From: JAIOSM01 sp023143455
Lineage (GTDB): Bacteria; Desulfobacterota; Desulfobacteria; Desulfobacterales; Desulfobacteraceae
DNA: 64,000 nucleotides
Direction of reading: 5' to 3'
Assembly: GCA_030632885.1 (NCBI GenBank)
Contig: DAOVTW010000012.1
Location: forward strand, 1 to 64,000
In this document: positions 15,560-24,638 of the stretch, one piece after another
Layout: every line of letters starts with the position of its first letter
How positions within the stretch are numbered: position 1 is the first letter of the stretch
The notes under the pieces: model-generated
What the model was told of the DNA's origin: nothing
Seen by the model: the letters and a program-made list of their open reading frames with translations, nothing else
Database searches by the model: none
Position numbers and translations under genes: made by a program

Positions 15560-17437
15560 CTACACTTTTTTGTCATTGGACTTTGCCTTTTCTTTAACAG
15601 AAGTTTTGATTTTAATACGCCCCAGAGGCTTAAGTTTTAGATTCAATGCTTTGTATATTTCTGTTTGTTTAATATTGGGAGTATTAGTTGTTCTAATGTT
15701 AACTATCGAATCATCATTGGTTTTGAATGAGGTTGTAACCCTTGAGTGGGTAGATAAAATGTTCCTGATTGTTTCTAAATTATAATTTATACCATTTGAT
15801 TTAAGTGTTCTTAAAATACCTGCTAATATGTGGTATGCAATAACAGTTATAACCTGAAGGTCACACGTAAAAATATGAGCCATGGTTGAAAAATCATTTT
15901 CATGATGAATGGGTCTGATTCCTAAATGAGATTTCATACTCCTGAAACAGTCTTCAACAACCGTTAATGATTTGTGTAATTTGGAAATTTCTGTTCCATT
16001 CAGGTCAAGCCTGTTTGTTCTTAATATATATTTGCCAACTTTATTTTCTCTTATTTTTCCTTTGGTGTTTTTAGTGAATTTGATTTCTATAGCAAGGTCT
16101 TTTTTCTTTATAATTTCAATATTATAAAGATCACCAATCCCGTAACGCTCTTTAAGTCTACCGATTCTTTCAATGACCTTATCATGTTTTTTGATGGTTC
16201 TTTTTCTATTCAGCCCAGTATCTATTTTAATTAATTCAGCTTCAAATTTTTCCATCTTTTTCCCAAGTATGGATTTTTCTTTGGCTTCTTTGAATGGACT
16301 ATGGCATAAAAGCCATGCTTCTTCATCTTTTTTAATATACTTAATCTTAAGAGCTGTCTTTTGATCTGAAAGCTTTACGTTTTTGCTTGTTGCATTTTCC
16401 CAAAAACCTTTATCAAAAGAGCGTTTTCTTGATACTGCTACATAATGAAATTTCTTTTGTTTTATTATCTCAATATTTTCCTCAAAGGCTATCCCGGCAT
16501 CAATTACAATTGTTTTATTAAAATTAAAAACTCCTGTGGTTTTTGATAATTCATCAAGTATGCTTCCTAATGTCTTAGGCTCTGATACATTCCCTTCAAA
16601 TATTTGACTTTGTTTTGGGAAACCATCTTCATCTACTGTTAAGGCAAGAGTAACAAGAGGTCTGTCATTACGACGTTCTTTAGATCTGTTTGGCTTAGAT
16701 AGGGCACTTTTCTTTTTGGTCCCTTCAAAATATGTGTTTGTTAAATCGTATAATATTATCTTCTCTTTTAAATCAAATATTTTCTTAGATACATTTGACA
16801 GATGAGTTTCTATTCTCCTGTGGTTCTCCATTAACAAACAGGCTGTACGGTGTAACGCATTGTCGTATACTTTTACATCCGTGCCAAGCAGTTCACACAG
16901 ACCACTGTTCTCATTGATCCACCTGACAGTTTCTCTCTCGCTGCCGGGATGAGCAAGGCGTGCACCAATTAAAATCTTGGCATAATCAAGCTCCTTACTA
17001 CTAAAATTGAGCTCTGTTAAAATTTTATCCATTTTATACTTTTTTATCCAACTTGATACTATATGTTCTATGCCTATGGATTTGTTATCAGAAGTTGAAA
17101 TCGTGTTGACATCAATTGTTTCATAATCTTTTGTTTGCTGCTTATCATCTGATGGGCTTGCAGGTCCGTTGTTAATTCTATTTTGTATTATAATTGAGGC
17201 ATAATGGCTTGCGAGTTTTTCTATTTCCGGATCTTGTTCAAACAAGCTAATCTGTTTGAGAAGTACATCTTCTATAGCATTTGCAAGCTCTTTCCACTTT
17301 TCTTTTGGGATATCAATAAATCCTAAATTCAATATAAGCTTTTGCCTTGGTCCTGCCGGTGTCCGGTACGATTTTACAAGCTGGTGTTGTATGTAACTCT
17401 TGCTATTTTTTGATTTTGTTGTTTTTCTAATAAACAT
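15560..17437 (-). CDS. IS1634-family (IS4-like DDE) transposase
   Basis: A transposase of 625 residues. The N-terminus MFIRKTTKSKNSKSYIQHQLVKSYRTPAGPRQKLILNLG is typical of the IS1634 group. The catalytic region has YDLTNTYFEG (first Asp), then TIVIDAGIAFEENIEIIKQKKFHYVAVSRK (second Asp), and near the C-terminus LTVVEDCFRSMKSHLGIRPIHHENDF, the Y-(2)-R-(3)-E-(6)-K-like signature. The start at 17437 gives the usual N-terminus; an upstream in-frame start at 17473 would add 12 residues. It is apparently intact and could be active; it is flanked by inverted repeats. Confidence 0.9.
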   Translation of the reverse strand: MFIRKTTKSKNSKSYIQHQLVKSYRTPAGPRQKLILNLGFIDIPKEKWKELANAIEDVLLKQISLFEQDPEIEKLASHYASIIIQNRINNGPASPSDDKQQTKDYETIDVNTISTSDNKSIGIEHIVSSWIKKYKMDKILTELNFSSKELDYAKILIGARLAHPGSERETVRWINENSGLCELLGTDVKVYDNALHRTACLLMENHRRIETHLSNVSKKIFDLKEKIILYDLTNTYFEGTKKKSALSKPNRSKERRNDRPLVTLALTVDEDGFPKQSQIFEGNVSEPKTLGSILDELSKTTGVFNFNKTIVIDAGIAFEENIEIIKQKKFHYVAVSRKRSFDKGFWENATSKNVKLSDQKTALKIKYIKKDEEAWLLCHSPFKEAKEKSILGKKMEKFEAELIKIDTGLNRKRTIKKHDKVIERIGRLKERYGIGDLYNIEIIKKKDLAIEIKFTKNTKGKIRENKVGKYILRTNRLDLNGTEISKLHKSLTVVEDCFRSMKSHLGIRPIHHENDFSTMAHIFTCDLQVITVIAYHILAGILRTLKSNGINYNLETIRNILSTHSRVTTSFKTNDDSIVNIRTTNTPNIKQTEIYKALNLKLKPLGRIKIKTSVKEKAKSNDKKV

Positions 17438-17582
17438 AGCGTGGACTTTATCATGGGCGACTTGGAAAGTCAAGCATAAAATAATTATTCAGTCACTACA
17501 TTGAAAATTCTAAGCACCTGATGTAATGATTACAGGCACTTACGATCAAAAAAATTGAAAATTTGATGGTTTTATATAAAAT

Positions 17583-17601
17583 TTGTCGAACTTGGGTTAA
17601 G
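17583..17601. repeat. IS terminal inverted repeat, right end
   Basis: TTGTCGAACTTGGGTTAAG, the perfect inverted partner of 15480-15498. Confidence 0.85.
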
Positions 17602-17910
17602 CGTATGGCTATTGGAGGATTAATTTTTGGATATTCTGGTTTATTTTTATCTTTTTATATAGGTTATTTATTTTATAATTTCAAGGTCAACTATATTTTT
17701 ATCTACCTTTGTCAAGAAAAAAATAATATTTTTTTTAAAAATTGCAATTTAATTCCTGTACTATACAAAAACTCATACAGGGTAAAAAAGTGGTGCAGCA
17801 AAGCTTTGAGATTATCTCTTTTTTTATTAATGGCGTTTATAAGATAAAACGAACAAACAGAATGCTTCAGAAAAAGCGGATTTAGAAAAGCTTTTGAATT
17901 AAACCACTGT
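17602..17910. other. Noncoding AT-rich gap between IS and sensor-kinase gene
   Basis: I find no credible gene here. A 94-codon open frame crosses the insertion-sequence end, lacks a ribosome site and has no recognisable domain. It does not contain the missing half of the ABC ATPase. Confidence 0.5.
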
Positions 17911-19410
17911 TCAAATTGTATATTCTGATTTTGGGAAATAGATGAAAAAAATGGTGCCCTTATTTACTTCGCTTTTCACTTCAATAGTGCCGTGGTGAGC
18001 GTCAACAATGCTTTTGACTATTGCAAGCCCAAGGCCTGTTCCATTAATATGCCGTGTTTTTTCATTCTTCACACGAAAAAATTTGTCAAAAATATGCTCC
18101 AGTTCGTTCTGAGGTATTCCTAAACCAGTATCTGAGACCGTAATTTTCACGCAATCAGTCTTTTCATCGACCCATGCAGTTATCTTGCCGCCATTTGGGC
18201 TATATCTGATCGCATTGGATATTAAATTTGACATCACTTCTTCCATATTTAACCGGTTTCCCATCATCCAAATCTCTTTTTTGGTCTCTTTTATTGTCAG
18301 GTGAATGGATTTGGCATCTGCTTGATCCCGATAGAATGCGATCTGACTTTTTGTGAGTTCAACCAGGTCTAATTCTTCTCTCTCCTGGTTAATCAATCCT
18401 GATTCAATTTTGGAAAGATCCAGAAGTTCTGTTGAAAGTTTTGTTAAAGACTTGATTCGGTTAGAACTTTTTTGCAGTATCTCTTTTTGTTTTTCTGTCA
18501 ATTCTCCTGCCAGCCCGGCCAGGACAACATCTATCTGCATGAGAATAGAATTTAAGGGGCTTTTTATTTCGTGGGCAACCATGGAGACAAAGTCCGATTT
18601 CAACTGATCAATCTTTTTTAAAGCCGTGATATCGTGAAAAAGAGTAACCGACCCTAAATTTCTGTTAAGCCGATCCCTAAATGGGATACACCTGACGCCA
18701 ATAATGATATCATCCTTTTCCTTTGAAAAAGGAATGGTGATCTCATCGGTAATTTCTGCGAATGTATCCGCAGGTTCGTTAATTGCCTGATCAATCATAT
18801 CCAGTAGCCGGGAATTCGTTATAAACTCAGATACCTTGTGTCCGATGACGGATGTCTTCCTGCAACCGATCATTTTTAAAAATGCCGGATTTGCCAGGGC
18901 AATTCTTTTTTGATTATCTGTTGTTAAAACACCATCGGTCAAGGTATTGATCATTACCCGCATTCTGGATTTTTCCGTTGCAATGTCCTGGAGCGTCCGT
19001 ATAAATTCAATGGCTTTGCCTATAACAAGCCTTAATTCCTGGGGTGAAAAAGGCTTTGATAAAAAATCAAAAGCCCCTTTTTTCATTGTTTCAATGGAAT
19101 GTTCAAGGGTTGCATACCCGGTAATGATGATAACCACAGTATCAGGATGATGGGATTTAACATCCTTCAGGACTTCCAGTCCAGACATACCCGGCATCAT
19201 TAAATCCAGCAAAATGATATCAAAATGTTGTTTTTTAATCATTTCCAAGCCTTTGGCACCGTTTTCAGCTACCTCGACATCACATCCTTCTTCAGCCAAC
19301 AACCTTTGACAGGCATTCTGAATACGCACTTCATCATCCACAACCAGAACCCGCGGCTTGAAAAAAATATCCTTTACACTGTCTTTTATTGAATCTTTAC
19401 TATTATTCAT
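17911..19410 (-). CDS. Receiver-PAS-histidine kinase (hybrid signalling protein)
   Basis: The 499 residues run in the order receiver, PAS, HisKA, HATPase. The receiver (about 17-135) has VVDDE, phospho-acceptor Asp in LLDLMMPGMSG, and KPFS. A PAS domain (about 150-265) begins MINTLTDGVLTTDNQKRIAL. HisKA has FVSMVAHEIKSPLNS with the phospho-His, and the catalytic domain has NLISNAIRYSPNGG, DTGLGIP and GTGLGLAIVKS. No membrane segment is visible, so it is cytoplasmic and may receive a phosphate at its N-terminal receiver. It is the last gene of the collinear minus-strand set that begins with metF2, 42 bases after the other kinase. Confidence 0.9.
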   Translation of the reverse strand: MNNSKDSIKDSVKDIFFKPRVLVVDDEVRIQNACQRLLAEEGCDVEVAENGAKGLEMIKKQHFDIILLDLMMPGMSGLEVLKDVKSHHPDTVVIIITGYATLEHSIETMKKGAFDFLSKPFSPQELRLVIGKAIEFIRTLQDIATEKSRMRVMINTLTDGVLTTDNQKRIALANPAFLKMIGCRKTSVIGHKVSEFITNSRLLDMIDQAINEPADTFAEITDEITIPFSKEKDDIIIGVRCIPFRDRLNRNLGSVTLFHDITALKKIDQLKSDFVSMVAHEIKSPLNSILMQIDVVLAGLAGELTEKQKEILQKSSNRIKSLTKLSTELLDLSKIESGLINQEREELDLVELTKSQIAFYRDQADAKSIHLTIKETKKEIWMMGNRLNMEEVMSNLISNAIRYSPNGGKITAWVDEKTDCVKITVSDTGLGIPQNELEHIFDKFFRVKNEKTRHINGTGLGLAIVKSIVDAHHGTIEVKSEVNKGTIFFIYFPKSEYTI

Positions 19411-19452
19411 GATTATTCTATTCTCAGTTTAAATTATCATATCTTTAAAGGG

Positions 19453-20967
19453 TTATGAATTACACAAAAATGGTATTTTTTCCGAGGCAACGTACATGGG
19501 GAATTCAACAACAAAGGTTGTTCCTTGTGAATCTGTTTTTTTAACAAAAATTTTTGATCCATGTTCCTCTATAAGACCGTAAACAATACTCAGACCAAGT
19601 CCGGTACTTTTCCCCACTTCCTTTGTTGTAAAGAAAGGATCAAAAATTTTTGATAAATTTTCATGGGGTATGCCTTTTCCAGTATCTTTTATTTCCAGAG
19701 AAATCTTCCCAGTGGATTTTTCCTTATAGGTGGTCAAAGTGATGGTTCCCACGCCATCCATGGCATCTGCAGCATTGATCACCAGATTAATCAAAACCTG
19801 GTTGAGTTTACTGGAATCTGCATGAATTAGCATCATTTCATCGGAAAAGTCTTTTATAATTTTTATATTTCTAAATTTTTGCTGATCCCGAATAAGGTTC
19901 AGGCTTTGTTTAACTATATCATTGAGCTGAACAATATTTTTTTTTGCTCCTGTACTTCTGCTATAAACCAGAAGACTTTTAACAATTTCCTTACACCGGT
20001 TGGCATCTTCAAGAATATATCCAAGATCTTCCTTCATACTCTCGTCAATATCACTCCGCTCTAAAAGAAGGCTGGCATAAAACAGCACACCTGTCAGTGG
20101 GTTATTGATTTCATGAGCAACCCCGGCTGATAGCTGGCCAAGCGATGCCATTTTTTCAGATTGTGCAAGCTGCTCTTGGGTCATTTTCAGTTCTTTCTCA
20201 ACCTTGATTTTATCACGCAAATCATTATAAATCGCCATAGTGGCTGATTCATTGCCTTTATCATCGTAGATGATGGCAGCGGACATCTCAACTTCAATTT
20301 TTTCACCATGGGCATTGACAATGGTTGTCCGGGGAATCAAAAGTTTCCCCATACCCCCGACGTTTTCATCCCGAAGCATTCTCATTATCTCTTTGGCCTT
20401 GCCCGGCGGATACAATTGTTCTGTATGCTTGAGTTTGCCTTTCCCACCGTTATAATCGCCAAACATCTCTTTTGCCACTGAGTTCATCAAATTGATATTG
20501 CCCTGCCGGTCAGCGGCAACAATCGCGCTAGCAGAGGAATGGATAACCCGGCTGATAAATTCTTTCACTCCGTGCAGCTGACCTTCAAGGGATTTGGTCC
20601 GGGTAATATCCCGTATACTGGCAATTATGTAAACTACTTCATTATTTTCATCAAAAATTGGAGAAAATACCCTCTCCTCCCATCGATAATGATGCTTTAA
20701 TATAAAGCTGTGACTCTTTTTATTTTTTATAACTTTTGAGATGGCACATCGATTTGAATTACAAGGCGTGTTTTTATCTAAAAAGGTATCATAACACTTT
20801 TTCCCAAAAATTTCCTTAAAGGAAAGATTAAGGGTTTCATAAAACTTCTTATTGGCACCCATCAGGGTTTTATCAGGCGAAATAATAACGCTTGGATATG
20901 ACAGGGAATCAAATATCCTCATCCGCCAATACGTCTCATCTGCTAATATGTCCAAATCCTTACTCAC
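19453..20967 (-). CDS. PAS-PAS sensor histidine kinase (soluble)
   Basis: The 504 residues hold two PAS domains and a kinase core. PAS1 (about 14-130) reads RIFDSLSYPSVIISPDKTLMGANKKF and contains CYDTFLDKNTPC and CAIS, a cysteine-rich pattern often seen in PAS domains of anaerobes. PAS2 (about 133-250) includes SASAIVAADRQGNINLMN. HisKA has LSAGVAHEINNPLTG, and HATPase has NLVINAADAMDG, DTGKGIP and STGLGLSIVYGLIEEHG. No membrane helix is seen. It precedes the receiver-kinase gene by 42 bases and probably acts in the same phosphorelay with the single-domain receiver at 22103. The signal is unknown. Confidence 0.9.
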   Translation of the reverse strand: MSKDLDILADETYWRMRIFDSLSYPSVIISPDKTLMGANKKFYETLNLSFKEIFGKKCYDTFLDKNTPCNSNRCAISKVIKNKKSHSFILKHHYRWEERVFSPIFDENNEVVYIIASIRDITRTKSLEGQLHGVKEFISRVIHSSASAIVAADRQGNINLMNSVAKEMFGDYNGGKGKLKHTEQLYPPGKAKEIMRMLRDENVGGMGKLLIPRTTIVNAHGEKIEVEMSAAIIYDDKGNESATMAIYNDLRDKIKVEKELKMTQEQLAQSEKMASLGQLSAGVAHEINNPLTGVLFYASLLLERSDIDESMKEDLGYILEDANRCKEIVKSLLVYSRSTGAKKNIVQLNDIVKQSLNLIRDQQKFRNIKIIKDFSDEMMLIHADSSKLNQVLINLVINAADAMDGVGTITLTTYKEKSTGKISLEIKDTGKGIPHENLSKIFDPFFTTKEVGKSTGLGLSIVYGLIEEHGSKIFVKKTDSQGTTFVVEFPMYVASEKIPFLCNS

Positions 20968-21041
20968 GCTATTTTATCCTCAGCTTTTTTTCTATTGTAA
21001 ATCATTTTCCGCTTTTATGCCACTAACTTTCATTGATATAG

Positions 21042-21989
21042 TTATGGAATTTCAAACACATCCCTCAACACCTTTATGGCTACTTCTCCCTTACTCTGGG
21101 GAAGAACAATATTAATACTGGCACCAGTGCAGACTGTCTGCAAAACAGGAATAGATTTTTTAGAAAGACAATTCAATGCCCTGCTGATAATACTGTGCCT
21201 GTCACCAAAATGGGGTCCGTGAAAACTGAGTAACTCTGCTGTACAAGATTTATGGGTCGTAATCCCCAGTGATTTTTCTGTCAATAAAAAAAAACAAATC
21301 TTTTCTTGCAAGTTCATATAAGCTACAGTATAAAAAAACTTATTTTCTTTATCTTTCATGGATGGGATCTCTTGCTGGATCTTTGCCAGCTGGTCAAAGG
21401 AAAAGAGATAAGAGCCAAGGTTCAGATCTGTTACCAGTGTAATACCATAGGTTTTTATTTTTTCTTCAACATAGGTTGCACGGGTTTCTGGATATTTTTT
21501 CTTTAAAAATTGTGTCAGTTCGTAATTTTCATTTTGTTCAAAGGGTGCATGGGATTCGGGCAGATCAAAACTGGTTGAAAGCATTTGTATAAAAGTATCG
21601 CAGTTTTCTTGATCAACAACAAATGTCAGCATAGCGTTTGAAGATGCCATGTGTCGGAATGACAATTTATGTCTTCCCAGAAGTGATAAAAGATAACCCA
21701 ATAGCTGCAAATTGTAGTGGTGAGGATAGATGGATATAGTACTGACTTTCTGTTGATACTCCTGGTATACATCCTGATGAGCCATCTGACCGAAATGTTT
21801 TGAAGCAATGGTTCCTGAAATAAAGGATTTTTCGCCCATGGTGTTTAAGACCATAAACACCATATTAATCCTGTTGGATTCCATTGTCTGATAAAGCGGA
21901 ATCTGATCCTGCCTGTCAATATCTTCCTGAACTACCTGAATATAATTTTTATTTAGACGGATTCCATTTATTTTTATTTGCTCCATCAT
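21042..21989 (-). CDS. ACT-domain protein resembling the regulatory part of aspartate kinase
   Basis: The 315 residues form a tandem of ACT-like units. The last one (GDRHSIISRALNCLSKKSIPVLQTVCTGASINIVLPQSKGEVAIKVLRDVF) follows the aspartokinase ACT pattern closely, and an earlier unit (LLGYLLSLLGRHKLSFRHMASSNAMLTFVVDQENCDTFIQML) is similar. No amino-acid kinase domain precedes them. Such stand-alone ACT proteins usually bind small effectors such as amino acids. It lies between a receiver gene and two kinase genes, so it may feed a metabolic signal into that phosphorelay; this is inference. The start could also be the second Met (21986). Confidence 0.65.
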   Translation of the reverse strand: MMEQIKINGIRLNKNYIQVVQEDIDRQDQIPLYQTMESNRINMVFMVLNTMGEKSFISGTIASKHFGQMAHQDVYQEYQQKVSTISIYPHHYNLQLLGYLLSLLGRHKLSFRHMASSNAMLTFVVDQENCDTFIQMLSTSFDLPESHAPFEQNENYELTQFLKKKYPETRATYVEEKIKTYGITLVTDLNLGSYLFSFDQLAKIQQEIPSMKDKENKFFYTVAYMNLQEKICFFLLTEKSLGITTHKSCTAELLSFHGPHFGDRHSIISRALNCLSKKSIPVLQTVCTGASINIVLPQSKGEVAIKVLRDVFEIP

Positions 21990-22102
21990 CTCAAAGTCCG
22001 AAAAATTATATCATATGGTATCATAACCATTGCGGGGAAGATAAAAAATGCTTTCCCGCAATGGTTAATTTTCCAATTCAACAAGAGCCTTTACAAAAAA
22101 TA

Positions 22103-22489
22103 TTATTTGCAATGGTCTCCGATAATCTCCATCAATTTGTCCAGATCAATGGGTTTTGGAACATAATCGTCGGCCAGGGTGGTTTTGCCATCATGATGGG
22201 TATAGCTGGTAGTTCTTACCGAATTTGCTACCGCCGTCAAGAGGACAACAGGAATATCTTTCAAGGCATCATTATTTTTAATATCATTACAAACTTCCCA
22301 GCCATTTTTTCTTGGCATCATTACATCAAGGATAACCATGGCAGGTTTTTCTTCTTTTATTTTTTCCATAGCTTCTTCACCATCATAGGCCTTGGCAACT
22401 CTATACTCCAGAGATTCCAATTTCATGGAAACCGCTTCCACCAGATCGGGATCATCATCTACGACTAAAATAAGTTGTTTTTCGCTCAT
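22103..22489 (-). CDS. Single-domain response regulator (CheY-like receiver)
   Basis: The 128 residues form one receiver: VVDDDPD acidic pocket, phospho-acceptor Asp in VILDVMMPRKNGWEV, Thr in VVLLTAVA, and Lys in YVPKPID. No output domain is present. AAGGAG precedes the ATG, inside one of two copies of a duplicated leader. It lies 91 bases downstream of metF and upstream of the ACT protein and the two kinases, so it is a likely partner of those kinases. Confidence 0.9.
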   Translation of the reverse strand: MSEKQLILVVDDDPDLVEAVSMKLESLEYRVAKAYDGEEAMEKIKEEKPAMVILDVMMPRKNGWEVCNDIKNNDALKDIPVVLLTAVANSVRTTSYTHHDGKTTLADDYVPKPIDLDKLMEIIGDHCK

Positions 22490-22490
22490 T

Positions 22491-22585
22491 GTTATTACTC
22501 CTTTTTTATCTTAAGGACTCCTTTTTATTTCTATACTACGTTATTACTCCTTTTTATATTTTAAGGAGTTCTTTTTATTTTTATA
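22491..22585 (-). repeat. Duplicated ~46-base leader carrying two Shine-Dalgarno copies
   Basis: 22491-22535 and 22540-22585 are imperfect direct repeats (period 49) that fill the metF-receiver gap and reach into the metF stop codon. On the minus strand each copy contains AAAAAGGAGTAATAAC, a strong ribosome site, and an ACTCCTT or near copy that could pair with AAGGAGT. Only the copy next to 22489 is used to start the receiver gene. Confidence 0.7.
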
Positions 22586-23504
22586 TCACAGGTCGGGGGA
22601 ATAATCCTGTTTTTTCTACAATTTGGGGAACCTTTTCTTCCCATTCAATGGCCATGATATGAAATCCGTGTACACCATTAACTTCTTTTAATCTTTGAAT
22701 GGATTCCACGGCTATTTTTATGCCTTCTTCAGGCTGTTCTTCCTTTGAGACCCCTGCCAGCCGTTTGATAATCTCATCGGGCACATCCATGCCCGGCACT
22801 TTATTTTTCATATATCTTGCCATACCGGCTGATTTCATGGGAGTGATCCCGGCTAAGATATACACCTGTTTATCGAGACCTCTGTCACATACCATTTTCA
22901 TATATTTTTCAAATTTATCCAGATTATAAATGCACTGAGTCTGGATAAAATCTGCACCAGCTTTGATTTTTTTGGCAAGGCGCATGACCCGAAGCTCAAA
23001 AGGATCAGCAAAAGGGTTGGCAGCTGCCCCGACAAACATTTTCGGCGGATTTTGGATATCAGCACCTCCCTGGAATTTGCCTTCATCCCGCATTTTTTTA
23101 ACCATCTGCACCAATTGAACAGAATCCAGATCAAATACTCCCTTGGCCATGGGGTGATCCCCAAATTTTGGATGATCGCCTGACAGACATAGCATGGTAT
23201 TAATCCCAAGGGAATAGGCACCAATAATATCACTCTGCATGGCAAGACGGTTCCGGTCTCGGGTCACCATCTGGAGAATAGGATCCATCCCCATTTGCTT
23301 TATAATCACACCCGCTGCCCAACTGGACATTCTCACCATAGCGGTCTGATTGTCTGTTACATTGACCGCATCAACATGATCTTTTAAAAGGCTTGCCTTT
23401 TCTTTTACCTTTTCAGGCAGTGCGCCCCGGGGAGGCCCGCATTCAGATGTCACCGCAAGATTTCCAGATGCCAATATTTTTTCCAGTCTGCTTTCAGTTT
23501 TCAT
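22581..23504 (-). CDS. metF: 5,10-methylenetetrahydrofolate reductase, MetV-associated type
   Basis: The 307 residues have the MetF barrel pattern: TSECGPPRG near the N-terminus, DAVNVTDNQ, LQMVTRDRNRLAMQSDIIGAYSLGINTMLCLSGDHPKFGDHP (folate/FAD region), GADFIQTQCIYNLDKFEKYM, and YILAGITPMKSAGMARYM. It should interconvert methylene-THF and methyl-THF in the methyl branch of the Wood-Ljungdahl pathway. The preceding metV overlaps it by 4 bases, as in acetogens where MetF and MetV form one enzyme lacking NAD(P)H chemistry. With hdrA and mvhD just upstream, electrons probably come through the Hdr/Mvh module. Confidence 0.92.
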   Translation of the reverse strand: MKTESRLEKILASGNLAVTSECGPPRGALPEKVKEKASLLKDHVDAVNVTDNQTAMVRMSSWAAGVIIKQMGMDPILQMVTRDRNRLAMQSDIIGAYSLGINTMLCLSGDHPKFGDHPMAKGVFDLDSVQLVQMVKKMRDEGKFQGGADIQNPPKMFVGAAANPFADPFELRVMRLAKKIKAGADFIQTQCIYNLDKFEKYMKMVCDRGLDKQVYILAGITPMKSAGMARYMKNKVPGMDVPDEIIKRLAGVSKEEQPEEGIKIAVESIQRLKEVNGVHGFHIMAIEWEEKVPQIVEKTGLFPRPVI

Positions 23505-24169
23505 AATGACAAATCCTCTCTGACTATTTTTCTGGGTCCGCCACCACCAGCCGGTCGCCAGTCTTTTGCTTCCATAATTTCTTCATATCGCTTTTCCATT
23601 CCAAGAGCTTTAAGTCTTTCCCATATCAAACGCCAGGCACAATCAACATCCGGGTCTATTTCACACATACCATTAGATGTTCCGCCGCAGGGACCATTGA
23701 GCAGGTGCTTGGAGCATCTTGCCACAGGGCAGATACCACCGGTGATTCCCAGCAAACAGTCACCGCAACCTTGGCATCTTTCAGCCCAGATTCCCTGGGA
23801 AACCGAGGCGCCCATGAATTTTGTATTAACGGCAGGAAACACTGGTTTTTCCTTATACCTTTCTGCAATAGTCTGTACACCGCAGCCGCACGCCATGGAA
23901 AGAATAGCATCTGCCCTGTCAATTTCAGATACGAGCTCTTCAACATATTCAGGATCGCATTGCCTTTCAAGTGTAATCTCTTTAATATCAATCGTCCTGC
24001 CCTGTTTTAAACAATTCAGGTTAAGGGCTGATGCCAGAAGTCCGACCTCTTTTCTTCCACCAGCTGCACATACGGTCACACACTCATTACAGCCCACCAG
24101 AAGAATCCGGTCATAGGGTGAAATATATTCTATAATTTCCTTTAACGGTTTTTGTTCTGCTGTTATCAT
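23501..24169 (-). CDS. metV: MetV-type zinc/iron-sulfur partner of methylene-THF reductase
   Basis: The 222 residues match the 'methylenetetrahydrofolate reductase C-terminal' family. The N-half has a cysteine patch (LVGCNECVTVCAAGGRKEVG) and MACGCGVQTIAE. The C-half has CQGCGDCLLGITGGICPVARCSKHLLNGPCGG and MCEIDPDVDCAWRLIWERL. The cysteines bind zinc and/or iron-sulfur clusters and pass electrons to MetF. It overlaps metF by 4 bases and follows mvhD by 25 bases. Composition and order match the metVF units of acetogens. Confidence 0.92.
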   Translation of the reverse strand: MITAEQKPLKEIIEYISPYDRILLVGCNECVTVCAAGGRKEVGLLASALNLNCLKQGRTIDIKEITLERQCDPEYVEELVSEIDRADAILSMACGCGVQTIAERYKEKPVFPAVNTKFMGASVSQGIWAERCQGCGDCLLGITGGICPVARCSKHLLNGPCGGTSNGMCEIDPDVDCAWRLIWERLKALGMEKRYEEIMEAKDWRPAGGGGPRKIVREDLSL

Positions 24170-24194
24170 ATTCTTTTCTCCGAAGATGTAAACA

Positions 24195-24638
24195 TCAGTC
24201 AGCTACCTGCTGATGTTTCTCTGTGTTGATTATTTTAATGGGACTGGGTCCCAATTGTTTAATTTTTTTTGTAAATTCAAGTGCAGTACTGGCAAATCGT
24301 TCGCCCATTCCTGCCGACATGTTGATCATTTCCAGACGTTCAATTTCCCATCCAAGATCTTTTAGTATATTTTGTACCTGTTCCACCCTGTATTTGGCTC
24401 GGGTATTCCCATTTTTAAAGTGACAGTCTCCTTCAAGGCATCCGGCTACATAAACACCATCGGCTCCTTTTTCAAAAGCTTTCATAATATGAATGGTATC
24501 CACTTTTCCGGTGCATGGTACCCGAATGATTTTTACATTTGCCGGATAATATATATGCTTACTGCCCGCCATATCAGCGGCGGTATAGGCGCAGTAATGA
24601 CAGCAGAATGCAACGATTTCCGGTTCAAAATTTTCCAT
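24195..24638 (-). CDS. mvhD: MvhD-type [2Fe-2S] electron-transfer protein
   Basis: The 147 residues form the MvhD/FlpD (hydrogenase iron-sulfur subunit) family: AFCCHYCAYTAADMAG, RVPCTGKVD, GADGVYVAGCLEGDCHFKNGN and RLEMINMSAGMGERFA. The conserved cysteines bind one [2Fe-2S] cluster and hand electrons from a donor to HdrA. No Mvh hydrogenase genes are nearby, so the donor must be another enzyme. It is joined to hdrA (stop and start overlap by one base) and precedes metV. Confidence 0.92.
   Translation of the reverse strand: MENFEPEIVAFCCHYCAYTAADMAGSKHIYYPANVKIIRVPCTGKVDTIHIMKAFEKGADGVYVAGCLEGDCHFKNGNTRAKYRVEQVQNILKDLGWEIERLEMINMSAGMGERFASTALEFTKKIKQLGPSPIKIINTEKHQQVAD

Larger units (their letters stand above)
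15480..17601 (-). mobile_element. IS1634-like insertion sequence with 19-bp terminal inverted repeats
   Basis: A 19-base sequence CTTAACCCAAGTTCGACAA at 15480-15498 recurs in inverted orientation at 17583-17601, enclosing one large transposase gene on the minus strand. The element is 2,122 bp. I see no target-site duplication: the left flank ends ...TGAAAT and the right flank begins CGTATG. This fits a deletion or recombination next to the element. The left end abuts the truncated ABC ATPase. Confidence 0.82.

Noticed and set aside
17563..17847. 94-codon open frame crossing the right end of the insertion sequence
   Set aside because: It lacks a ribosome site, contains no family motif, and straddles the IS boundary.
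23697..24116. 139-codon open frame opposite metV
   Set aside because: It is fully antisense to a strongly supported gene and has no recognisable domain.
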